Assembly: GCA_902772795.1 (NCBI GenBank)
Contig: CACYBZ010000257.1
Location: 1-9,772 of the forward strand
From: an uncultured Ruminococcus sp.
Lineage (GTDB): Bacteria; Bacillota; Clostridia; Oscillospirales; Acutalibacteraceae
Reading direction: 5' to 3'
DNA length: 9,772 nt
The translations under genes and the position numbers were made by a program. Under the pieces are notes generated by a model. It was not told where the DNA came from, did no database searches, and worked only from the letters and a program-made list of their open reading frames with translations. The first letter of the stretch is position 1; each line of letters begins with the position of its first letter. Shown here one piece after another: positions 1-5,536 of this stretch.

Positions 1-15
1 CAACGTAGGGAAAAC

Positions 16-101
16 AATCCGAACGAAGTGAGCCTCGAAAGTTTTTGTCCAACTTTTTTCAAAAAGTTGGTGGGATTTTTAAGGGCGAAGCCCTTAAACT
101 C
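16..101 (+). repeat. Hairpin-rich interspersed repeat, left copy (full module)
   Basis: This copy holds two perfect hairpins. The first pairs CCAACTTTTT (49-58) with AAAAAGTTGG (61-70). The second pairs TTTAAGGGC (78-86) with GCCCTTAAA (90-98) around a GAA loop. It begins with CCGAACGAAGTGAGCCTC (19-36). The reverse complement of 9481-9567 matches it almost throughout, with only a few substitutions and one single-base indel. No reading frame of note lies here. Similar elements are, from memory, common between genes in Ruminococcus-like genomes. The function is unknown. Confidence 0.85.
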
Positions 102-102
102 T

Positions 103-157
103 CCGAACGTAGTGAGCCTCAAAAGTTGGCAGGATTTTCAAGAGTGCAACCCTTGAA
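103..157 (+). repeat. Shortened tandem copy of the hairpin repeat
   Basis: CCGAACGTAGTGAGCCTC (103-120) matches 19-36 at 17 of 18 positions. The copy continues with AAAAGTTGG and a GGATTTTCAAG segment that parallels 62-84. It lacks the left arm of the first hairpin, so that stem cannot form. The second hairpin is a different, imperfect version: TTCAAG (138-143) facing CTTGAA (152-157). It looks like a deleted, decaying tandem duplicate of the element just upstream. Confidence 0.7.
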
Positions 158-275
158 CCGGTAACAGAAAAAAATTGTCCGTACAATAATCAACACAACA
201 GCAATAAACAAACAGTAATCAATATACAGAGAATGGCATAATTCCTAAAAAAAACTGTCTTTTCAGCTATGAAAC

Positions 276-314
276 GTACAACAAATCGTGTATGCCAAAA
301 AGTTTCCGTTGTAC
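276..314. promoter_or_regulatory. Inverted repeat upstream of the -35 box, possible operator
   Basis: GTACAAC (276-282) and GTTGTAC (308-314) are perfect 7-base inverted arms whose centres lie 32 bases apart, about three helical turns. The right arm touches the proposed -35 hexamer at 315. This placement would suit a regulator that binds as a dimer or by looping. It could also arise by chance. No regulator gene is in the window. Confidence 0.35.
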
Positions 315-343
315 TTGCAATAACAGAAAAGTCGTGGTAAAAT
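315..343 (+). promoter_or_regulatory. Sigma-A-type promoter with extended -10, driving the ATPase operon
   Basis: TTGCAA (315-320) and TAAAAT (338-343) are separated by exactly 17 bases. A TG dinucleotide (335-336) sits one base before the -10 hexamer, giving an extended -10. Transcription would start near base 350. It is the best promoter match in the region and is oriented toward the operon. Confidence 0.7.
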
Positions 344-362
344 GATAAAGGTCACAGAACGG

Positions 363-392
363 CTGAATTTAGTATTATCTTACTAAATTCGG
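363..392 (+). promoter_or_regulatory. Leader hairpin / inverted repeat in the 5' UTR
   Basis: GAATTTAGTA (365-374) and TACTAAATTC (381-390) are perfect arms around a 6-base loop. The stem can be extended by a U-G and a C-G pair. It would lie about 15-40 bases into the transcript. No run of T follows, so it is not a normal terminator. It could protect the mRNA 5' end, or be an operator read as DNA. Confidence 0.55.
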
Positions 393-446
393 TTACAGAA
401 AGTTCCGTGTTTTGTGTACAAATATTTCAAAAAGGAGGCAGAATCT

Positions 447-758
447 ATGGAAGATATGCTGTCCAAAATTGTGGACATGGACGAAAAAGTCCGCCTTGAA
501 ACACAGAAAGCCGAACAGAATAAAGCTGATACCTTCAAGAGTATTTCTGAAAAAAAAGACGCTATCTATAACGACTATATCACCCGTGCCAGAGAACGCA
601 TAGAAAGCGACTACAAAACTGAACTGAAACGCTCTGAAGAAAAACTCAGAACCGTTCAGAACAAACAAAAAGAATGTCTGACACTGATGGAAGAAATGTA
701 CCGTCAGCACTGCGACAAGTGGGTTGATGAAATCGTGGAAAGGGTCATTCATTCCTGA
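447..758 (+). CDS. V/A-type ATPase peripheral stalk subunit G/H-like
   Basis: This 103-residue protein is soluble, highly charged and almost certainly one long coiled coil. It has no membrane segment or catalytic motif. It is rich in Lys, Glu, Gln and Arg from residue 5 to about 90 and ends with a short Trp-containing segment (DKWVDEIVERV) like the C-termini of bacterial G/H subunits. In these enzymes the G-like subunit (NtpF in Enterococcus hirae) pairs with subunit E to form the peripheral stalks that keep the catalytic head from turning. ATG at 447 is chosen over the in-frame GTG at 414 because AAAGGAGG (431-438) lies 8 bases before it. It is the first gene of the operon, 37 bases ahead of subunit C. 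Family assignment rests largely on position and coiled-coil character, since these subunits diverge strongly. Confidence 0.8.
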   Translation: MEDMLSKIVDMDEKVRLETQKAEQNKADTFKSISEKKDAIYNDYITRARERIESDYKTELKRSEEKLRTVQNKQKECLTLMEEMYRQHCDKWVDEIVERVIHS

Positions 759-795
759 TACGGCGTGTTTCTGCGGAAAAGAGGTGAATTAAAAC

Positions 796-1830
796 TTGTC
801 AACATACGCATCAAACGCCATTCTTTCAAAGGCTCGGGCAATGTACGGACAACGTCTTACAGAAAATGACTACAACAAACTTCTTGCCTGCAACAGTGTT
901 CCTGAAATTCTGACGTACCTCAAAAATAACGGCAGATACGGCCATCTTCTCGGAAAACTCAGCGAAAATACCATTCACCGTGGTGAACTGGAAATGGTTC
1001 TCAGACGACAGCTCTTCGACGACTATGAAGCTTTGTGTCGCTATGAACTCACTGTTGGCGGTGATTTCTCTGACTATACCGTCACAAAAGCCGAAATCGC
1101 TCAGATTATGCACTATCTGATTATGCTCAGTGCAGGCAATCCACACGAATTTTACAGCATATTACCCAAGTACTTTTCAAAAGTGTCATCGGTGAACTTC
1201 ACCGCTATGGCAGGTGCGGAAACTTATGATGAATTTCTGGCAGTGCTGAAAAAATCACCGTACTACAAAATTCTTGAACCGTTCAAGCCTAAAAAAGGCG
1301 AAAGAATCAATCTTCCGTCTATCGAAAATGCGTTGTATAATTATATGTTCGGAAAGATTTATCAGATTATCGAAAAAACTCAGGGCGACGAACACAAAGC
1401 CTTACGGGATATGTTCTATACCAACATCGACCTGCGTAACTTTACCAGAATCTTCCGTCTGAAAAAGTACTACAAACTCCCCCCTGACGAAATCAAGAAA
1501 CATCTGTTACCTTTCGGCACACTCAAACAACGACAGATTGACGATATGTGCAATGCCTCCGACACAAAAGAACTCTTTGCCATTATGCAACAGACTTCTT
1601 CGGGAAAAGTCATTACTAAAATAAACTATACGTTTGTTCTGGAAATTCCCAAAAGAGCGTTGTATGAGGACAGTTACCGCAGTATGTATTTTTCGGTAAG
1701 TCCCATCGTTGTGCTTATTGCCTACTATAACCTCGCTGAGGCGGAAATCAACAACATTATCAATATTATTGAAGGTGTCCGTTACAAGGCGGATATCGAA
1801 AAAATCAGAAGACTTCTGATTTACAAATAA
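796..1830 (+). CDS. ntpC: V/A-type ATPase subunit C (central stalk-to-ring adaptor)
   Basis: At 344 residues this is the usual size for the AtpC/NtpC family, homologous to eukaryotic subunit d. The protein is funnel-shaped, sits on the membrane ring and receives the axle formed by D and F, passing torque between ring and head. The start of the protein (STYASNAILSKARAM) resembles the YANA-type opening of the family. The rest is helical and soluble, without membrane segments, as expected. The start is TTG at 796, preceded by AGAGGTG (780-786) nine bases upstream. An internal ATG at 841 would remove the conserved N-terminus. The rare start may reduce translation of a subunit needed once per complex. 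Subunit I follows after 29 bases. Confidence 0.92.
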   Translation: MSTYASNAILSKARAMYGQRLTENDYNKLLACNSVPEILTYLKNNGRYGHLLGKLSENTIHRGELEMVLRRQLFDDYEALCRYELTVGGDFSDYTVTKAEIAQIMHYLIMLSAGNPHEFYSILPKYFSKVSSVNFTAMAGAETYDEFLAVLKKSPYYKILEPFKPKKGERINLPSIENALYNYMFGKIYQIIEKTQGDEHKALRDMFYTNIDLRNFTRIFRLKKYYKLPPDEIKKHLLPFGTLKQRQIDDMCNASDTKELFAIMQQTSSGKVITKINYTFVLEIPKRALYEDSYRSMYFSVSPIVVLIAYYNLAEAEINNIINIIEGVRYKADIEKIRRLLIYK

Positions 1831-1859
1831 AATTCACATCGACGAAAGGAGGAAATGCC

Positions 1860-3827
1860 ATGTCCGTTGCTCCTATGAAAGCTGTCAGCATCATCGGTTT
1901 GCAGAAGTATTTTGATAAAGTCATCAATATTCTTGGCGATTCGCAGGTCTTTGAACCTGAAAATGTCACGACATTTTATTCTGACACGGAAAAATTTGTC
2001 AGTTTTTCCGAACCCAACCGCTATGCCGAACTGCTGACGGAACTTGACAACGCTCTCGCTGTTGCCAACGTAGAACCTGAACTGACAGATATTTCGGATT
2101 TTTCGTGCAGTAACAGCGAACTGATTGACTACTGCACCAGGGCAATCGAAAATCTGAACAGCAGAATCACTAAAGTTTCCGACAAGGAAGCGGAAATCGA
2201 AAAGTGTTCCCGAAGTATAGAACAGACATCTCATTTTCTTGGCGTTAAACTGGATATGGACAGGGTAAGGGCTTGTGAATATATCCGTCCACGTTTCGGC
2301 AGAATGCCCGTGGAAAGTATGCGTTATCTGGAAAAGTATGATGACAACCCTTATGTCATGTTTGTACAGACGGCAGTTGACAAGGAATACGTATGGGGGG
2401 TGTATATGGCACCCGTCGACAACGAAGAAGATATTGACCGTATTTTTTCGGGTATGCTCTTTGAAAAATGTGACGTTTCCGACATTGAGGGAACGCCTGA
2501 AGCGTACATCGCCAAAAAACAGAACGAAAAAGAACTGCTCGAACAGGAACTTGACAGTATCCGTAATGAAGTCACTGATTTCAAAACCAAAAATTATGAT
2601 GTCTTTCTGCAGTATTATACCAAACTCAATCAGAAAACCATCTACCAGAATATGAAAAGCTATGCTATGCTTTACAACAAGAGTGAAACGAAAAGTTTCG
2701 TGCTGTGCGGTTGGATTCCTGCGGAAAACGTTCCTGAAATTGAGAAAAAACTCAGAAAAGTCAAAAGCGTCGAATGGCAGACAGACGATGCACTTAACCA
2801 ACTGGAAAAATCTCCCCCGATTAAACTCAAGGACAGCTGGATTTCCCGCCCGTACAAATTCTATGTGGAAATGTACGGTGTCCCCAAATACAACGAGGTT
2901 GACCCGACTACTTTCATGGCAATTACCTACACTGTACTTTTCGGGGCAATGTTCGGCGATTTCGGTCACGGCATTGTACTTGCCATTGCCGGCTATATCA
3001 TGTACAGGTTCAAAAATATGAAAGTCGGAAAAATCCTGATTCCCTGCGGAATATCTTCCTCATTGTTCGGTCTGCTGTTCGGGTCGGTGTTCGGCTTTGA
3101 AGAGGCGTTCAACGGCATTTACAAATCCCTTTTCGGTCTGGACGAAAAGCCTGTCGAAGTCATGGGAAAAGATATCATCACCGTGATTCTTGCATCGGTA
3201 TTTGTCGGCGTGTCGCTGGTACTGGTGGCAATGGGTATGAATATCTATTCTTCCCTTAAACAGAAAAATTACGGCAGTGCGTTGTTCGGGTCGAACGGTG
3301 TTGCGGGAATGGTGGTCTATGCCACAGTATGTGCGGGTATCGTGCTGATGCTGATGTTTGATATCAACATTTTCAATATTTTCACCATTCTTGCCCTGAT
3401 TGTTCTTCCCTTTGTGCTTATCTTTCTGGCAGAACCCCTCGGGGAACTCGTCAAAGGCGAAAAGAACTGGAAGCCTGAAAAATGGGGCGATTACTGTACG
3501 CAGAACGGCTTTGAAATGTTTGAAGTCATTCTTTCCTATCTTTCCAATACAATGTCATTCCTGAGAGTGGGGGCATTCGTCATGGTACACGCCGGAATGA
3601 TGCAGGTTGTCTTTACGCTCATCGAACTGGTAGGCGGTGTCGGAAGCGTCGGCGGAATCATTACACTTGTTCTTGGAAATCTGTTCGTCATTGCTCTGGA
3701 AGGTCTGCTGGTTTCCATTCAGACATTAAGACTGGAATTTTATGAAATGTTCAGCCGTTTCTACAGCGGTACGGGCAGACCGTATAACCCTGTCGTACTC
3801 AGAAAAGTCAATTCGTTACAATCTTGA
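1860..3827 (+). CDS. ntpI: V/A-type ATPase subunit I (membrane stator, subunit a homologue)
   Basis: This 655-residue protein has the standard two-part design. About 350 N-terminal residues are cytoplasmic and partly coiled-coil and would bind the peripheral stalks. They are followed by roughly seven to eight membrane helices from about residue 353 to 627. The first helix pair contains the FGAMFGDFGHG motif. The two arginines of the ion path are present: Arg569 in SNTMSFLRVGA, matching the SYLRLWA motif of yeast Vph1, and Arg624 in QTLRLEFYEMFSRFY, matching the LRLHWVE motif. Subunit I forms the two half-channels beside the K ring. The ATG at 1860 has AAAGGAGG (1845-1852) seven bases upstream. 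The gene appears intact and of normal length. Confidence 0.95.
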   Translation: MSVAPMKAVSIIGLQKYFDKVINILGDSQVFEPENVTTFYSDTEKFVSFSEPNRYAELLTELDNALAVANVEPELTDISDFSCSNSELIDYCTRAIENLNSRITKVSDKEAEIEKCSRSIEQTSHFLGVKLDMDRVRACEYIRPRFGRMPVESMRYLEKYDDNPYVMFVQTAVDKEYVWGVYMAPVDNEEDIDRIFSGMLFEKCDVSDIEGTPEAYIAKKQNEKELLEQELDSIRNEVTDFKTKNYDVFLQYYTKLNQKTIYQNMKSYAMLYNKSETKSFVLCGWIPAENVPEIEKKLRKVKSVEWQTDDALNQLEKSPPIKLKDSWISRPYKFYVEMYGVPKYNEVDPTTFMAITYTVLFGAMFGDFGHGIVLAIAGYIMYRFKNMKVGKILIPCGISSSLFGLLFGSVFGFEEAFNGIYKSLFGLDEKPVEVMGKDIITVILASVFVGVSLVLVAMGMNIYSSLKQKNYGSALFGSNGVAGMVVYATVCAGIVLMLMFDINIFNIFTILALIVLPFVLIFLAEPLGELVKGEKNWKPEKWGDYCTQNGFEMFEVILSYLSNTMSFLRVGAFVMVHAGMMQVVFTLIELVGGVGSVGGIITLVLGNLFVIALEGLLVSIQTLRLEFYEMFSRFYSGTGRPYNPVVLRKVNSLQS

Positions 3828-3844
3828 ACCACTTCTCAGACTGT

Positions 3845-3862
3845 AAAAGGCGGTTGCCTTTT
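3845..3862 (+). promoter_or_regulatory. Small hairpin in the I-K gap
   Basis: AAAAGGC (3845-3851) pairs with GCCTTTT (3856-3862) around a GGTT loop. Only four T follow within the stem, and then CATAC, so it is at best a weak terminator. It lies 18 bases after the end of subunit I, in the longer-than-usual gap before subunit K. An intercistronic hairpin here could stabilise the 5' end of a processed K message, since the ring subunit is needed in many copies. Confidence 0.5.
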
Positions 3863-3905
3863 CATACAAAATCATTATCTATATTTTTTCAGGAGGATTA
3901 TTACT

Positions 3906-4325
3906 ATGGAAATTTTGTTGCTTGCTTTATTACCGTTCCTTTTCTTAATCGGGTCAGCTGTTGTCACGAACAAAGCCGTCAGCAGAGGGGCAAAAAGAAA
4001 AAAGTCAGTGATTTTACAGATGCTGTCCTTTGCTACTGTTCTGATTTGCTGTGCGGCATTTCCGCTTATCGCCAGTGCGGCAGGCGAAACACAGGAAGCT
4101 GTAAAAACAGCCTCCAACGGTCTTGGACTGATTGCCTGTGCAATTTCAACAGGTATTGCCTGCCTTGGGGCAGGAATTGCGGTTGCAGGTGCTGCACCTG
4201 CGGCTATCGGAGCAACTTCGGAAGACCCTAAGGCATTCGGTAAAGCACTTATCTTCGTCGTACTTGGTGAAGGTGTTGCTATCTACGGTCTGTTGATTTC
4301 CATACTCATCTATACAAAATGCTGA
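3906..4325 (+). CDS. ntpK: V/A-type ATPase subunit K (membrane rotor ring, proteolipid)
   Basis: This 139-residue hydrophobic protein has four predicted membrane segments, at about 2-22, 37-58, 71-100 and 111-136. The last two form the ring hairpin, with a cytoplasmic SEDPKAFGK loop and the ion-binding Glu122 in VLGEGVAIYGLL. The first pair is not a copy of that hairpin, unlike the duplicated E. hirae NtpK. It has no acidic ion site, and its loop is strongly basic (NKAVSRGAKRKKS). It ends in IASAAGE, which resembles a signal peptidase site after Ala58. The residue aligned with the Na+-ligand Gln is Val93, and Gly follows Glu122 instead of Thr or Ser, so H+ coupling is favoured. AGGAGG (3891-3896) lies 9 bases before the ATG. 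Subunit F follows after 30 bases. Confidence 0.93.
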   Translation: MEILLLALLPFLFLIGSAVVTNKAVSRGAKRKKSVILQMLSFATVLICCAAFPLIASAAGETQEAVKTASNGLGLIACAISTGIACLGAGIAVAGAAPAAIGATSEDPKAFGKALIFVVLGEGVAIYGLLISILIYTKC

Positions 4326-4355
4326 TTACCTATGTAACAAGCAGGTGAAAAAACT

Positions 4356-4664
4356 ATGCGTTTCTATCTGATTAGTGACAATATTGATACGCAGCTCGGC
4401 ATGAGGCTGGCAGGCATTGAAGGCGTGGTCGTTCACGAAGAAGATGAAGTCAAACGGGAACTGGACAAGGCTATCCATACAGAGGATATCGCCGTTATAC
4501 TGATGACAGAAAAACTGGTAAAACTGTGTCCCGAAATGATTTATGACCTTAAACTCAGTTGCTCCCGACCGCTTATTGTCGAAATTCCTGACAGACACGG
4601 CAACGGCAGAACAAAGGATTCCATTACCCGATATGTACAGGACGCTATCGGTATAAAATTATGA
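4356..4664 (+). CDS. ntpG: V/A-type ATPase subunit F (central axle)
   Basis: The 102-residue length and fold pattern fit the AtpF family (called NtpG in E. hirae). The N-terminus MRFYLISDNIDTQLGMRLAG matches the opening beta strand and the helix that follows a D-x-x-x-x-x-G-x-x-L-A-G type motif. The segment VAVILMTEKL, seen here as IAVILMTEKLV, is the central strand, and PLIVEIPDR is the late strand. Subunit F binds subunit D to form the rotor shaft. The ATG at 4356 has AGGTGA (4343-4348) seven bases upstream. A terminator-like hairpin begins just 21 bases after its stop codon, so F may be the last gene of a more abundant 5' transcript. Confidence 0.92.
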   Translation: MRFYLISDNIDTQLGMRLAGIEGVVVHEEDEVKRELDKAIHTEDIAVILMTEKLVKLCPEMIYDLKLSCSRPLIVEIPDRHGNGRTKDSITRYVQDAIGIKL

Positions 4665-4669
4665 CTGTC

Positions 4670-4685
4670 GCTGACACGTGTCAGC
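4670..4685. repeat. 16-base perfect palindrome after subunit F
   Basis: GCTGACACGTGTCAGC is a perfect palindrome ending one base before the terminator-like hairpin. It can form a 6-bp RNA hairpin with an ACGT loop, or serve as a symmetric protein-binding site on DNA. The direct abutment of the two structures is unusual. No function can be assigned from sequence alone. Confidence 0.6.
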
Positions 4686-4711
4686 AAAATGCCGTTTCTT
4701 ACGGCATTTTT
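4686..4711 (+). terminator. Intrinsic-terminator-like hairpin inside the operon (between F and E)
   Basis: AAAATGCCGT (4686-4695) pairs perfectly with ACGGCATTTT (4701-4710) around TTCTT. The 3' side provides a run of five T (4707-4711). The A-rich 5' arm gives the reverse strand a T run too, so it could act in both directions. The GC core is only about five pairs and the T run is short, so termination may be partial. Four more genes of the same complex lie downstream, so full termination would require a second promoter that I cannot identify. Confidence 0.6.
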
Positions 4712-4718
4712 AGTTCAG

Positions 4719-4834
4719 TTCAAGGGTGTTTCCCTTGAAAATCCCACAAGGGGCTTGCCCCTTTACCCCACCGACTGCTGAAAAAGTCGGACAAAACTTT
4801 CCGAGGAAAATCTGCTGTGACAGATTTTTCTTGG
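4719..4834 (-). repeat. Internal copy of the modular hairpin repeat, in the leader of subunit E
   Basis: Four hairpins follow one another. TTCAAGGG (4719-4726) pairs with CCCTTGAA (4732-4739), AAGGGG (4748-4753) with CCCCTT (4758-4763), and CCGACT (4771-4776) with AGTCGG (4785-4790). The last pairs 4801-4814 with 4821-4834, 14 pairs including two G-U. Read on the - strand, the order is AAATCTG/CAGATTT stem, AAAGTTTTGTC, variable stem, G-rich spacer, GGGGC/GCCCC stem. This matches the module at 9586-9665 and in part the flanking copies. In the mRNA it fills most of the 225-base gap before subunit E. Confidence 0.75.
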
Positions 4835-4838
4835 AAAA

Positions 4839-4867
4839 ACACCGCAGATGTATTTTTTTCACGGTGT
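4839..4867 (+). promoter_or_regulatory. Short stem just before the subunit E ribosome site
   Basis: ACACCG (4839-4844) can pair with CGGTGT (4862-4867), enclosing a loop with seven T. The 3' arm ends three bases before AAAGGAGG (4871-4878). If formed, the stem could affect ribosome access. The pairing is short with a 17-base loop, so it is only a weak candidate. Confidence 0.3.
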
Positions 4868-4889
4868 CGCAAAGGAGGGAACTATCGGC

Positions 4890-5507
4890 GTGGCTGAAAA
4901 AAAAGCAAAAAAGAAAAATGAGAATGAAAGTAAATTTCTCAAAGCAATAGAAAAATATGCCAGACAGCAACAGATGGCATTGCAGACAGAAACGGAAGTC
5001 TTTGAAAAGGAAGCTCTGCAAAAGGCAGAACGGGACGGTCTGCGTGATGCACAGAGTCTTATCAACAAGGAACGTACCGCCATGCGTGCGAAAATATCCG
5101 CTGACATGGCAAAAAAGGAAGCGGACGGTAATCTGGAAATTTTCAAGACAAGACAGCGTATGACAGCGGAGATTTTTGAAAAAGCCTCCGAAAAACTCAG
5201 AAATTATACCGCTACCCCTGACTATGAGAAAAAACTGCTGGCATATGCCAGAGAATGTGCCGAATTTTTCGGAAAAGCAGATGTGGAGGTCTGTCTTTGT
5301 AAGCGGGATATACCGCTGGCAGAGAAAATCACGGCAATTTTCGGGGCAGGGTGTACGGTCAAGGAAGTGGCAGATATCCGAATCGGCGGACTGCGTGCCT
5401 ACTGTCCGCAACAGCAGATAGCTGTCGACAAAACATTTGATACACAACTCGAACAACAGAAAGAGTGGTTCTATGAACACTCTGATTTGAAAGTCAAACC
5501 CGAATAA
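4890..5507 (+). CDS. ntpE: V/A-type ATPase subunit E (peripheral stalk)
   Basis: The protein is 205 residues from the chosen start. Residues 1-100 are a long charged helix that would pair with the G/H-like protein. Residues about 105-200 form the globular head that binds the top of the A3B3 head, including the family-typical DIRIGGLRAYCPQQ, AVDKTFDTQLE stretch near the C-terminus. The start is GTG at 4890, with AAAGGAGG (4871-4878) 11 bases upstream. An in-frame ATG at 4848 lies upstream of the ribosome site and is rejected. It is first of the E-A-B-D block, separated from F by a terminator-like hairpin and a repeat element, and 29 bases before A. The very basic N-terminus (AEKKAKKKNENESK) is typical of stalk tips. 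Confidence 0.9.
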   Translation: MAEKKAKKKNENESKFLKAIEKYARQQQMALQTETEVFEKEALQKAERDGLRDAQSLINKERTAMRAKISADMAKKEADGNLEIFKTRQRMTAEIFEKASEKLRNYTATPDYEKKLLAYARECAEFFGKADVEVCLCKRDIPLAEKITAIFGAGCTVKEVADIRIGGLRAYCPQQQIAVDKTFDTQLEQQKEWFYEHSDLKVKPE

Positions 5508-5536
5508 ACTTCATAGAAAGGATATGATTTGTAACA

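Larger units (their letters stand above)
158..446. other. Gene-free upstream region and 5' leader
   Basis: No credible gene lies between the left repeats and the first subunit gene. Bases 158-275 are A-rich and show nothing I can name. Bases 276-392 hold the promoter, an inverted repeat and a leader hairpin, each listed separately. Transcription from the proposed promoter would give a leader of roughly 95 bases before the first start codon. Confidence 0.6.

Noticed and set aside
16..157. CRISPR array from the tandem repeats
   Set aside because: There are only two unequal copies, no uniform spacers, and the copies contain internal hairpins of a dispersed repeat. No cas gene is present.
153..187. 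TTGAAC ... TACAAT as an additional promoter
   Set aside because: The spacer is 23 bases, too long for a normal promoter, and the TTGAAC belongs to the repeat hairpin.
414..446. GTG at 414 as the start of the G/H-like gene
   Set aside because: The ribosome site AAAGGAGG lies inside this extension and is correctly spaced for ATG 447.
1821..2969. Long open frame on the - strand (382 residues) opposite subunit I
   Set aside because: It is antisense to a clear, conserved gene and has a Phe- and His-rich composition typical of a shadow frame. No family motif was recognised in it.
4848..4889. ATG at 4848 as the start of subunit E
   Set aside because: It lies before the only good ribosome site (4871-4878) and would add unconserved residues. 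GTG 4890 fits.
4665..4889. Riboswitch upstream of subunit E
   Set aside because: The hairpins are explained by the dispersed repeat element. No conserved aptamer core was recognised.
4710..5480. Open frame on the - strand (256 residues) opposite subunit E
   Set aside because: It covers the repeat element and the antisense of subunit E, is rich in Phe, Cys and Leu, and shows no recognisable domain.
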